Of a stretch of 64,000 bases of DNA, positions 38,695-47,362 are shown piece by piece. Position numbers and translations under genes: made by a program. How positions within the stretch are numbered: the stretch's first letter is position 1; each line of letters begins with the position of its first letter. The stretch is from Lysobacter changpingensis (GTDB lineage: Bacteria > Pseudomonadota > Gammaproteobacteria > Xanthomonadales > Xanthomonadaceae), in assembly GCF_017308985.1 (NCBI RefSeq), contig NZ_JADWPE010000003.1:1054001-1118000 (forward strand). The letters run 5' to 3'. Under the pieces are notes generated by a model. It had not been told where the DNA came from, searched no databases, and saw only the letters and a list, made by a program, of their open reading frames with translations.

Positions 38695-38782
38695 TAGCCC
38701 GGGTAAGCGCAGCGCACCCGGGGCGACGTCTCCGCGTCGATGCACGTCGATCCCGGGTGCGCTTGGCTGACCCGGGCTGCAA
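38695..38782. repeat. CCCGGGT-type REP-like palindrome, copy 1
   Basis: Arms TAGCCCGGGTAAGCGCAGCG and the complementary CCCGGGTGCGCTTGGC...CCCGGGCTGCAA form a long imperfect dyad between the two purK-end copies. Same family as 42898-42970. Confidence 0.8.
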
Positions 38783-38795
38783 CGGCAGGCGATCG

Positions 38796-38890
38796 TCATT
38801 CCGCCAAGGCGCGAACCCGTGGAGGCGCGAACGACGTCGCGTCAGCGCAACGCCCCGATCACCGGCGCCACCTGCGCCTCACGCCCCAGC
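38796..38890. repeat. 95-bp duplicate of the purK 3' end (purK-proximal copy)
   Basis: Partner of 38590-38684; includes the purK stop codon at 38842-38844. Confidence 0.85.
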
Positions 38891-39977
38891 GCCGCACCGA
38901 CGCGCTCCAGCGACATCGCCAGCGCATTCGCATCGTCCGCGCGCAACGTCGCGTGGCCGACCTTGCGGCCCGCGCGCGGCAGCTTGCCGTAGTCGTGCCA
39001 GTGGCCGCCGGGCTCGCGCAGCATCGGCAGCGCGTCGGGCATCTCGCCGATCCAGTTGAGCATGCACGCCTGCCCGACCATGCGCGTGTCGCCCAGCGGC
39101 AGGCCGAGCACCGCGCGCAGGTGGTTCTGGAACTGGCTGGTCTCGCTGCCTTCGATCGTCCAGTGGCCGGAGTTGTGCACGCGCGGCGCGAGCTCGTTGG
39201 CGAGCAGTTCGCCGTCGCGGCAGAACAATTCGAGTGCGAACACGCCGACGTAATCCATCGCCTCGGCGAGGCGGCGTGCGTAGTCGTAGGCGATCTCACC
39301 CAGCGCGGTGTCCACGCGCGCCGGCGCGAGGCTCGCCGAGAGCACGCCATCGACGTGCCAGTTCTCGGTAAGCGGCCATGCGCGGAATTCGCCATCGCGG
39401 CCGCGCACGGCGACCACCGACAGCTCGCGCTGGAAGTGCACGAAGCCTTCCAGGATCAGCCCGACCTTCGGCGCCTGCGCACCGAGCGCGTCCCACGCGG
39501 CATCGGCATCGGCGAGCGTCTTGATGCGGAACTGGCCCTTGCCGTCGTAACCGAGCCGACGCGTCTTGAGGATGCACGGCGTGCCGATGTCGGCGAGTGC
39601 GGCATCGAGCTGCTCGCGCGTGTCGATCGCCGCGAACGGCGGCACCGGAATGCCCAGTTCGCGGAACAGCGTCTTCTCGGCCAGGCGATCCTGCGCGGTC
39701 GCGAGCGCGCCGGGATTCGGGAACACCGGCACGCGCTCGCTCAACCATTGCGCCGATTCGGCCGGCACGTTCTCGAAATCGAACGTCGCCACGTCCACGC
39801 GCGAGGCGAATTCGGCCAGCGTGGTTTCGTCGCGGTAATCGCCCACGACCATCGGCGCGAACTGCCCCGCGCACGCGTCGGCGACGTTGTCCATCACCAG
39901 GAAGCGCAGGCCGAGCGGCGCGCCAGACAACGCGAGCATGCGCGCGAGCTGGCCGCCGCCGAGGATGCCGACCGTGG

Positions 39978-39981
<4 letters not shown>
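38842..39981 (-). CDS. purK: N5-carboxyaminoimidazole ribonucleotide synthase
   Basis: 379 residues. Uses ATP and bicarbonate to carboxylate AIR in purine synthesis; the product goes to PurE. ATP-grasp fold: [20 protein letters not shown] dinucleotide start, [15 protein letters not shown] nucleotide loop (near 150), [13 protein letters not shown], and [20 protein letters not shown] metal site (near 275). Its ATG overlaps the purE stop by four bases. The 3' end is part of a 95-bp duplication. Confidence 0.97.
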
Positions 39982-40481
<500 letters not shown>

Positions 40482-40542
40482 TGGGCGGGTCCTGAGACAA
40501 AGACGTATTCTAACGCCCCGTCTTCCCCCGGCACCGCATTCC

Positions 40543-40812
40543 ATGGACCGCAAGCTGCTCGACCTGCTCGTCTGCCCCACCACCCGCCAGCCGCTGCAGA
40601 TGCTGGACGGCCGGGGCCTCACGGCGCTGAACGCCGCGATCGAGTCCGGCGGGCTGCAGCGCGCCGACGGCAGCGCCCAGACCGAGCCGCTGCGCGAGGC
40701 GCTGGTCACGCGCGATCGCCGCACCGTCTACCGCATCGACGACGGCATCCCGGTGCTGCTGGCCGAGGAAGCCATCGCCACCGCGCAGATCCCGGCCTTC
40801 CCCGGCGCATGA
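40543..40812 (+). CDS. Trm112-like zinc-ribbon family protein
   Basis: 89 residues, longer than the usual ~60. [20 protein letters not shown] at the start and [18 protein letters not shown] at the end are the Trm112/YcaR pattern; only one Cys is kept (CPTT), so zinc binding is unlikely. The extra segment in the middle ([20 protein letters not shown]) is an insertion. Family members serve as small partner proteins, in eukaryotes and archaea of methyltransferases. Its stop overlaps the nadC ATG. Confidence 0.85.
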   Translation: MDRKLLDLLVCPTTRQPLQMLDGRGLTALNAAIESGGLQRADGSAQTEPLREALVTRDRRTVYRIDDGIPVLLAEEAIATAQIPAFPGA

Positions 40813-41675
40813 GCGCCTTCGCTCCGCCGCCGGCAGAGGCCGTCGCGCAGGACGTCGCGCTCGCGCTCGCCGAGGACCTGGGCGACGGCGACGTCACCGC
40901 GGCGCTGCTGCCGGACGTCGCCGACGACGCGTACCTGCTGTGCAAGGAAGACGCCGTCGTGTGCGGGCGGCCGTGGTTCGATGCCTGCCATCGCGCACTC
41001 GATCCGCTGGTACGCATCGACTGGCGCGTGGACGAAGGCGACCGCGTGAAGGCCGGCACGGTGCTGGCGACGCTGCACGGCCGCGCGCGTGCGCTGGTGA
41101 GCGCCGAGCGTGCATCGCTCAATTTCATGCAGACGCTGTCGGGCACGGCCACGACCACCGCGACCTACGTCGAAGCGGTGCGCGGTACGGCGGCGAAGAT
41201 CCTCGACACGCGCAAGACCCTGCCCGGCCTGCGCCAGGCGCAGAAGTACGCCGTGCGCGTCGGCGGCGGCGTCAACCATCGCATCGGCCTGTTCGACGCG
41301 GTGATGCTCAAGGAAAACCACGTGCGCGCGGCCGGCTCGATCGCCGCGGCGATCCGCGCCGCACGCTCGATGCATCCGGCGTTGCCGCTGATCGTGGAAG
41401 TCGAATCGATCGCGCAGCTGCGCGAAGCGCTGCACGAAGGCTGCGACCGCATCCTCATCGACGATTTCGATGCGGCGATGCGGCGCGAGGCGGTGCGTAT
41501 CGCGCACGAGGCGCCGGTCGCCCGGCGCATCCCGCTGGAGGTATCCGGCGGGGTCGACATGCAGACCCTGCGCGCGATCGCCGAAGACGGCGTGGACTGC
41601 ATCTCGATCGGCGGACTGACCAAGCACGTCCGCGCGATCGACCTGTCGCTCAAGCTCGGTCCGCCGCCTGCCTGA
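40809..41675 (+). CDS. nadC: Nicotinate-nucleotide diphosphorylase (carboxylating)
   Basis: 288 residues. Converts quinolinate and PRPP to nicotinate mononucleotide in NAD synthesis. N-terminal domain LALAEDLGDGDVTAALLPDV; active-site segments TATYVEAVRGTAAKILDTRK, TLPGLRQAQKYAVRVGGGVN with HR, and MLKENHVRAAGSIA. C-terminal phosphate-site strand LEVSGGVDMQTLRAIAEDGV. ATGA overlap with the Trm112-like gene. Confidence 0.96.
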   Translation: MSAFAPPPAEAVAQDVALALAEDLGDGDVTAALLPDVADDAYLLCKEDAVVCGRPWFDACHRALDPLVRIDWRVDEGDRVKAGTVLATLHGRARALVSAERASLNFMQTLSGTATTTATYVEAVRGTAAKILDTRKTLPGLRQAQKYAVRVGGGVNHRIGLFDAVMLKENHVRAAGSIAAAIRAARSMHPALPLIVEVESIAQLREALHEGCDRILIDDFDAAMRREAVRIAHEAPVARRIPLEVSGGVDMQTLRAIAEDGVDCISIGGLTKHVRAIDLSLKLGPPPA

Positions 41676-41687
41676 GGCGGCGGCGCG

Positions 41688-42479
41688 TCAGGGCATCAGC
41701 ACCACGGCCGCGGCACCCGCGGCGGCCAGCGCAAGCACCAGCGCAACCCAGGGCCACGGCGAACGCCGCGACTGCGGCTTGCGCATCGACGTCGCCACCA
41801 CCTGCACCGGCTCCGTCGCCGCCGCGCCGGCCAGGCGGAAACGCAGCACGTCGAAGGCGAGTTCGTCGCCGACCTTCGCCTCGCCGCGCAGGACGCGCTT
41901 GCCGTTGAGAAAGGTGCCGTTGCTGGAGCCAAGGTCCTCGACCTGCACTCCGGCGTCGGTGGGAATGAGCCGCGCGTGCATGCGCGACAAACCCGGCGCA
42001 TCGAAACGCAGGTTGCAGTCCGGTCCGCGGCCGACGGTCAGCACGCCGACGATCGCATCGCTGCGCGTGCCCAGCTCCGCCGAGACGCTGCGCAGGAAGA
42101 AGCGCGGCAGCACCGGACGCACGGCGGTGACGCCGGGGTCGTCGTTGGCGGACACCAGATCCGGCCCGGGCACCGACTGGCGCGCGACCACCGGCGGCGG
42201 ACCGAGCGCGGCGAGCTTGGCCTGCACCTGGTCGAAGCCGACGCTGTCGCCTGGGCGTAGCGCGATCAGGCCCTGCACCTGCCGTCCGTTGACGCTGACC
42301 GTGGTGCCGGCCGGCACGTCGAGCATCACGCCCTGCGCGGTGACGTGCAGTTGGCAGTGTTGCGGCATGACGCCGGGACGGTCGATGACGATGGTGGATT
42401 CCGGATCGGAGCCGACGCGGTTTACGCCGTGACCGAGCAGTACCTGCGGGTGTTCGCCACCCGGAAAGACGAGTTTCAA
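41688..42479 (-). CDS. Tandem FHA-domain protein with C-terminal membrane anchor
   Basis: About 263 residues. First FHA-like domain at 1-85 (KLVFPGGEHPQVLLGHGVNR, VGSDPESTIVIDRPGVMPQHCQL) lacks the canonical SxxH. The second, at about 135-220, is complete: VGVLTVGRGPDCNLRFDAPG, SRMHARL, VEDLGSSNGTFLNG. FHA domains bind phosphothreonine. The last 20 residues (WPWVALVLALAAAGAAAVVL) are one membrane helix, so the FHA domains face the cytosol. TTG start with AGGGGG upstream preferred; an ATG at 42581 would add 34 residues and overlap the divergent gene. Confidence 0.8.
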   Translation of the reverse strand: MKLVFPGGEHPQVLLGHGVNRVGSDPESTIVIDRPGVMPQHCQLHVTAQGVMLDVPAGTTVSVNGRQVQGLIALRPGDSVGFDQVQAKLAALGPPPVVARQSVPGPDLVSANDDPGVTAVRPVLPRFFLRSVSAELGTRSDAIVGVLTVGRGPDCNLRFDAPGLSRMHARLIPTDAGVQVEDLGSSNGTFLNGKRVLRGEAKVGDELAFDVLRFRLAGAAATEPVQVVATSMRKPQSRRSPWPWVALVLALAAAGAAAVVLMP

Positions 42480-42579
42480 GCGGGATCTGCCCCCTGCAGC
42501 GGTTCCCTGGTCCGACTGTGCCGACAGGCCTGCGCTCCGGAACTTGCGAGCGGCGCGGCACGTCGCCACAGTAATCGGC

Positions 42580-42900
42580 ATGACTCTACTGATCTTGATG
42601 ATCGTCGCTGCGATGGCGTTCGCATTCTGGAGCGCCAGCCGTGCCGCCGCCGAACGCGCCGAAGCCGTCGGGCGCGACGCCTGCCGCGCCGCCGGCGTGC
42701 AGTGGCTGGACCAGAGCGTGCACGCGATCGGCATTCGGCTGTATCGCCAGGAGAGCGGCTGGCTCGGCTTCGAGCGCACGTTCCGCTTCGATTACTCGAT
42801 CAACGGCGAGGACCGCCACGTCGGCAAGCTGGTGCTGCGCGGCGAGCGGCTGGTGGCGTTCACCGGGCCGGTGACGCGGGAGCCTTCGGCTTTGCATTAG
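42580..42900 (+). CDS. DUF3301 small membrane-anchored protein
   Basis: 106 residues. One N-terminal membrane helix (MTLLILMIVAAMAFAFWSAS), then a soluble domain: RDACRAAGVQWLDQSVHAIG and FERTFRFDYSINGEDRHVGK, the DUF3301 pattern. Function unknown. Its stop codon TAG is the first three bases of a REP-like palindrome. Confidence 0.8.
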   Translation: MTLLILMIVAAMAFAFWSASRAAAERAEAVGRDACRAAGVQWLDQSVHAIGIRLYRQESGWLGFERTFRFDYSINGEDRHVGKLVLRGERLVAFTGPVTREPSALH

Positions 42901-42970
42901 CCCGGGCAAGCGAAGCGCACCGGGGTTCGCGGGCGCCCATCCTGGGTGCGCTTCGCTTACCCGCGTTACA
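42898..42970. repeat. CCCGGGT-type REP-like palindrome, copy 2
   Basis: TAGCCCGGGCAAGCGAAGCG on the left and GGGTGCGCTTCGCTTACCCG on the right form a dyad. It overlaps the stop codon of the DUF3301 gene and matches the element at 38695-38782. Confidence 0.8.
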
Positions 42971-43069
42971 AACGCCGGCGCGCTGATGCGGGAACAAGCC
43001 GGGTTCCCCGCCTCGCGGGGATGACCTATCGGCAGACGCGCCCGCGCTTCGCGCGAACGCGCCGATGCG

Positions 43070-43570
43070 TCACTTCACGATGCGCAGGTGCGCCCCGCGC
43101 CGCGGCGTCGGCGTCGGCGTCTGCGGGCCCTCGTCGTCGCCGTCGGGCGCCGGCTCGCTCGGCACGGCGCTGAGCGGACTTGCGGGCGTTTCGTCGGCCA
43201 GTTCGATGTCGACCTCGCCTTCCTCTCCCGCCGCATGGATGTCTTCGGGCAACGCCATGCCCTGCCCCGTTTCGCGCGCGTAGATCGCCAGCACCGCCTG
43301 CACCGGCACCGTCACCGGATAGCTCACGCCGCCGAAGCGGGCACTGAAGCGGATGGCGTCGTTGGCCATCTCCAGGCGCGACACCGCGCGCTCGGCGATG
43401 TTGAGGACGATCTTGCCGTCCTTCACCGCATGCGTGGGCACCTGCACGCCGTGGCGGGTGGCATCGACCAGCAGGTGTGGCGTCATGCCGTTGTCGGCGA
43501 TCCACTCGTACAGCGCCCGCAGCAGGTACGGACGATGGCTGGTCATCGAAGAAGTGCTTTCCTGACTCAT
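43070..43570 (-). CDS. sspB: ClpXP protease specificity-enhancing factor
   Basis: 166 residues. SspB binds ssrA-tagged proteins and delivers them to ClpXP. The substrate-binding domain is at 10-115 (RPYLLRALYEWIADNGMTPH, VLNIAERAVSRLEMANDAIR, FSARFGGVSYPVTVPVQAVL). A flexible acidic linker follows, and the C-terminal ClpX-docking tail is RGAHLRIVK, matching the family LRVVK end. Start at MSQEST or eight codons later. Preceded by sspA with a terminator in between. Confidence 0.94.
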   Translation of the reverse strand: MSQESTSSMTSHRPYLLRALYEWIADNGMTPHLLVDATRHGVQVPTHAVKDGKIVLNIAERAVSRLEMANDAIRFSARFGGVSYPVTVPVQAVLAIYARETGQGMALPEDIHAAGEEGEVDIELADETPASPLSAVPSEPAPDGDDEGPQTPTPTPRRGAHLRIVK

Positions 43571-43650
43571 GTCGGGAGTGTAGCGCCGCGGGGTCGCCCC
43601 CAGGTACACGCGCGGCGTGCTCGGCGTCGGCCAAACGGACGCGCGGGAAG

Positions 43651-43673
43651 CGAAAACGGGCCCGAAGGCCCGT
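43651..43673 (-). terminator. Terminator between sspA and sspB
   Basis: A 7-bp stem (ACGGGCC 43656-43662 with 43667-43673), CGAA-type loop, then TTTTCGC on the minus strand. sspB must be reached by read-through or its own promoter. Confidence 0.8.
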
Positions 43674-43700
43674 GTCGTTCTCGCACCCGATCAGGCCCCC

Positions 43701-44336
43701 TCAGGCTGGCAGTTCGCGCAGCTTGCGTTCCTGTTCGGTCAGGCTGCGGGTGAAGCCGGGGTTGCGGAAGATGCGGTTGCCGTAATCCTCGATGGCCTTG
43801 CCGTCCTTCGGCAGCGGCACGCCCAGCGCGTCCAGGCGCCAGATGATCGGCGCCATCGCGCAGTCGGCCAGGCTCATTTCGGGGTTCAGGAAGAACTTGC
43901 TCGCCTTGAACAGCGGGACCGATGCGGTCAGCAATTCCTTCAGGCGTTTGCGGCCGGCTTCGGCCTGGGCCTTGTTGCCCAACTGGATGGCCTGCACCTG
44001 CGGCACCCAGTCGTGCTCCAGCCGCAGCATCGCCAGGCGCAGGCGCGCGCGGGAGAGCGGATCGACCGGCATCAGCGGCGGATGCGGATAGCGTTCGTCG
44101 AGGTATTCGCTGACCACGCTGGCCGCGTAGAGGACCAGGTCGCGCTCGACCAGCGTCGGCACCGAGTGGTACGGGTTGAGGTCGACCAGGTCTTCCGGCG
44201 GGTTCTGCGGATCGACCGGCACCAGGTCGTACGTCACGCCTTTCGCGGCCAGCACCAGGCGCACGCGATGGCACAGCACGCAGTCGGTGGAAGAAAACAG
44301 CGTCAGGGCATTGCGCATACGTGGACTCGCCGCCAT
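43701..44336 (-). CDS. sspA: Stringent starvation protein A
   Basis: 211 residues. GST fold without glutathione activity: thioredoxin-like N-domain (LTLFSSTDCVLCHRVRLVLA, LNPYHSVPTLVERDLVLYAA) and helical C-domain (RARLRLAMLRLEHDWVPQVQ). In E. coli SspA binds RNA polymerase and aids stationary-phase and acid-stress transcription. ATG at 44336 has AGAGG 5 bases upstream; MRNALTLF six codons later is the family-like alternative. Confidence 0.93.
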   Translation of the reverse strand: MAASPRMRNALTLFSSTDCVLCHRVRLVLAAKGVTYDLVPVDPQNPPEDLVDLNPYHSVPTLVERDLVLYAASVVSEYLDERYPHPPLMPVDPLSRARLRLAMLRLEHDWVPQVQAIQLGNKAQAEAGRKRLKELLTASVPLFKASKFFLNPEMSLADCAMAPIIWRLDALGVPLPKDGKAIEDYGNRIFRNPGFTRSLTEQERKLRELPA

Positions 44337-44431
44337 TCGACCTCTCCGGCCACCGGATTCCGCCGGTGGTTAGACGCCGTCCACCCCGTGTGGACGGTCG
44401 TCACGGCCTCGATCAGCTGCTGCTGCCTGCA

Positions 44432-44465
44432 AACCAAGGAGCCCGCACATTCCTGTACGGGCTCC
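44432..44465 (-). terminator. Terminator of petABC
   Basis: An 8-bp stem (GGAGCCCG 44438-44445 with 44458-44465) with a 12-base loop, followed on the minus strand by TTGGTTTG, 18 bases after the petC stop. Confidence 0.6.
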
Positions 44466-44483
44466 AAGGGATACAGCATGCGA

Positions 44484-45290
44484 TCAGTGCTTGTCCACGT
44501 CCCGCCAGTACTCGTGCTTGAGCAGGTAGGCCAGCAGGGTGAACATCGCCAGGAACAGGATCACCCACACGCCCATGCTCTGGCGCTTGAGGGCGGCCGG
44601 TTCGCCGGCGTACTCGAGGAATGCCGTGATGTCGCGCACCGACTGGTTGAACTCCTCGGCGCCCTGGTGACCCGGCTGGGTGACCTTGAGGCCCAGCACC
44701 GGCCGCTCGCCGGTGGCCTTGTCGGCCTCGCCGAACTCGGCGTGCTGCAGGCCCTGCAGCTCCCACAGCGGGTTCGGCATGGAGGCGTTCGGGAACAGCT
44801 TGTTGTTCCAGCCCAGCGGACGCGATTCGTCCAGGTAGAACGACTTGAGGTAGGTGTAGATCCAGTCGCTGCCGCGGACGCGGGAGATCAGGCTCAGGTC
44901 CGGCGGCATCTTGCCGAACCACTGGTTGGCGTGGTCCGGGGTCAGGCTGACCTGGATCTGCTCGCCGAACTTGGCGCCGGTGAAGTTGAGGTTGTTCATC
45001 ACCTCTTCTTCGGTCAGGCCCAGGTCCTCGGCCATGCGCGAGTAGCGCAGGTACTTCAGCGAGTGGCAGCCGGAGCAGTAATTCATGAACAGCTGGGCGC
45101 CGCGCTGCAGCGACGCGCGGTCGCCCAGGTCGGTGCCCGACTGCATCAGGTGGCCGCCCTCGGCTGCCGACGCACTGGTCGTCAGCGCGGCGAAGGACAC
45201 CAGCAGGCCGGCGGCAAAGGTGGCGAACTTGTTCACGATGCGCATCTTCTGGACGGGGCGGTGGATGGCGTGAGCGGTCATCTCAGTCAT
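44484..45290 (-). CDS. petC: Ubiquinol-cytochrome c reductase, cytochrome c1
   Basis: 268 residues. Heme-c subunit of the bc1 complex, passing electrons to cytochrome c. Signal segment ending TTSASAAEGG; heme motif CSGCH in FMNYCSGCHSLKYLRYSRMA (near 70); sixth-ligand Met in NASMPNPLWEL; C-terminal membrane anchor (MGVWVILFLAMFTLLAYLLK). Its start overlaps the petB end by 8 bases. The frame opens MTEMTAHAIHRPVQKMR; MRIVNKF may be the real start. Confidence 0.95.
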   Translation of the reverse strand: MTEMTAHAIHRPVQKMRIVNKFATFAAGLLVSFAALTTSASAAEGGHLMQSGTDLGDRASLQRGAQLFMNYCSGCHSLKYLRYSRMAEDLGLTEEEVMNNLNFTGAKFGEQIQVSLTPDHANQWFGKMPPDLSLISRVRGSDWIYTYLKSFYLDESRPLGWNNKLFPNASMPNPLWELQGLQHAEFGEADKATGERPVLGLKVTQPGHQGAEEFNQSVRDITAFLEYAGEPAALKRQSMGVWVILFLAMFTLLAYLLKHEYWRDVDKH

Positions 45291-46542
45291 GCATCGTCAC
45301 CCGTTGCGGTACCGGCTTGGTTTTGTCGAGCTTGGTCCAGATCGGCATGCTGATGAAGAAGGCGAAGTACAGGAACGTCAGCACGCGACCGATGATCGTT
45401 TCGACCGGATCGGTACCCGGGCCGGCACCGATCTTGCCCAGCCACAGGAAGCAGATGGCGAGGATGGCGAGCATCACCTTGGTGATCCAGCCGCGGTAGC
45501 GGTGCGACTTCACCGGCGAGCGGTCGAGCCACGGCACGAAGAACAGGATGGCGATCGCCGCGAACATCACGATCACGCCCAGCAGCTTGTCCGGGACCAC
45601 GCGCAGCATCGCGTAGTACGGCGTGTAGTACCACACCGGCTTGATGTGCTCCGGCGTCACCAGGCGGTTGGCCTCGGTGAAGTTGTCGTGCTCCAGGAAC
45701 CAGCCGCCGAAGGCCGGCGCGAAGAAGATCACGAACGCGCAGATGATCAGGAAGAAGCCGACGCCGAACAGGTCCTTCACCGTGTAGTACGGATGGAACG
45801 GGATGCCGTCGGCCGGCTTGTTCGGATCCCAGCGGTTGCCCTTCGGACCCTTCTTGATCTCGACGCCGTCGGGGTTGTTCGAACCCACCTCGTGCAGCGC
45901 GCCCAGGTGCAGCACGACCAGCAGCAGCAGGACGAGCGGCAGCGCGATGACGTGCAGCGCGAAGAAGCGGTTCAGCGTGGCGTCGCCCGGCAGGAAGTCG
46001 CCCATGATCCATTCGGTCAGGCCGTTGCCGATGACCGGGATCGCGCCGAACAGCGAGATGATCACCTTGGCGCCCCAGAACGACATCTGGCCCCACGGCA
46101 GCACGTAGCCCATGAAGGCTTCGGCCATCAGGACCAGGTAGATCAGCATGCCCAGGATCCACACCAGCTCGCGCGGCTTCTGGTAGGAGCCGTACATCAG
46201 GCCGCGGAACATGTGCAGGTACACGACGATGAAGAACATCGACGCGCCGGTGGAGTGCATGTAGCGGATCAGCCAGCCCCACTCCACGTCGCGCATGATG
46301 TATTCGACCGACGCGAACGCTTCGGCCGCGGACGGCTTGAAGTGCATCGTCAGGAAGATGCCGGTGACGATCTGGTTGACCAGCACCAGCAGCGCGAGCG
46401 AACCGAAGTAGTACCAGAAGTTGAAGTTCTTCGGCGCGTAGTACTCGGTCATGTGCTTGCGGTACGCCGGCATCATCGCCGGGGCCCGCTCGTTGACCCA
46501 GTCCATCACGCCGTTGGCGGCCTTCGTGAAGATGTTCGCCAT
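45283..46542 (-). CDS. petB: Ubiquinol-cytochrome c reductase, cytochrome b
   Basis: 419 residues. Membrane subunit with two b hemes and the quinol sites. HSTGASMFFIVVYLHMFRGL and FALHVIALPLVLLLLVVLHL carry the paired heme His ligands; GYVLPWGQMSFWGAKVI and the PEHIKPVWYYTPYYAMLR (PEWY-region) motifs form the Qo site. Full-length fused b/IV type. Three bases after petA. Confidence 0.97.
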   Translation of the reverse strand: MANIFTKAANGVMDWVNERAPAMMPAYRKHMTEYYAPKNFNFWYYFGSLALLVLVNQIVTGIFLTMHFKPSAAEAFASVEYIMRDVEWGWLIRYMHSTGASMFFIVVYLHMFRGLMYGSYQKPRELVWILGMLIYLVLMAEAFMGYVLPWGQMSFWGAKVIISLFGAIPVIGNGLTEWIMGDFLPGDATLNRFFALHVIALPLVLLLLVVLHLGALHEVGSNNPDGVEIKKGPKGNRWDPNKPADGIPFHPYYTVKDLFGVGFFLIICAFVIFFAPAFGGWFLEHDNFTEANRLVTPEHIKPVWYYTPYYAMLRVVPDKLLGVIVMFAAIAILFFVPWLDRSPVKSHRYRGWITKVMLAILAICFLWLGKIGAGPGTDPVETIIGRVLTFLYFAFFISMPIWTKLDKTKPVPQRVTMHD

Positions 46543-46545
46543 GGC

Positions 46546-47169
46546 TTACGCCGCTCCCTTGCTGCTGGACGACGGGTCGACACCGATGACGATCGTGGTG
46601 TCGTTCTCGTAATGGTGCGGCGGCACGAGCAGGTTGGTCGGCGCCGGGACACCCTGGAACACGCGGCCGGCCATGTCGAAGCGCGACTTGTGGCACGGGC
46701 AGAAGTAGCCGCCTTTCCATTCGGGATCGAACGGCTCGGGGCGGATCTCGGCCTTCATTTCGGGCGAGCAGCCCAGGTGGGTGCACAGGCCGACGAGGAC
46801 GGAGATCTCGGGCTTGATCGAACGCAGCTCACCGGTGATGTACGCCGGCTGCTGGTCCTTGTTCTCGGACTTGGGATCGCGCAGGTGCGAATCCAGGGTC
46901 GGCAGCGCGTCGAGGATCGCCTTGGAACGCTTGACGATCCAGATGGGCTGTCCGCGCCATTCCAGGATCAGGCGCTGGCCTTCTTCGAGGGCGCTGATGT
47001 CGGCGGTCACCGGCGCACCGGCGAGCTTCGCCCGCGTGCTCGGATTCCAGGACTTGATGAACGGCACCGCCACGAAACCGGCACCGACCGCACCGACCAC
47101 GGCAGTGGTCGCGGTCAGGAACCGACGGCGGCCCTGGTTGACAGGATCGTTGACCCCTTGGTTGGCCAT
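46546..47169 (-). CDS. petA: Ubiquinol-cytochrome c reductase, Rieske iron-sulfur subunit
   Basis: 207 residues. Twin-arginine membrane anchor (NQGRRRFLTATTAVVGAVGA). The [2Fe-2S] site is CTHLGC (near 135) and GYFCPCHKSRFDMAGRVFQG (near 160). ATG of MANQGVND with GGAG upstream was chosen over the 37-codon longer frame. First gene of the bc1 operon, divergent gap shared with the transglycosylase gene. Confidence 0.96.
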   Translation of the reverse strand: MANQGVNDPVNQGRRRFLTATTAVVGAVGAGFVAVPFIKSWNPSTRAKLAGAPVTADISALEEGQRLILEWRGQPIWIVKRSKAILDALPTLDSHLRDPKSENKDQQPAYITGELRSIKPEISVLVGLCTHLGCSPEMKAEIRPEPFDPEWKGGYFCPCHKSRFDMAGRVFQGVPAPTNLLVPPHHYENDTTIVIGVDPSSSSKGAA

Positions 47170-47362
47170 CCGGCACTCCGCAAAGCTGGAACGAAGTTTC
47201 GCCGCACAACCCACGCCACTGGCGACGGCTCGCGGCACAAAAGACGGGGAAGTGTAACGGAACCGTGAATGAGCCGACAATCCGCTTCACGTTGCACGAC
47301 TCGTCCGCTCGACGGGCGCGCACGCGGCCCACGCCCGACCGGGCGCGGGACGGGAAAAATCG

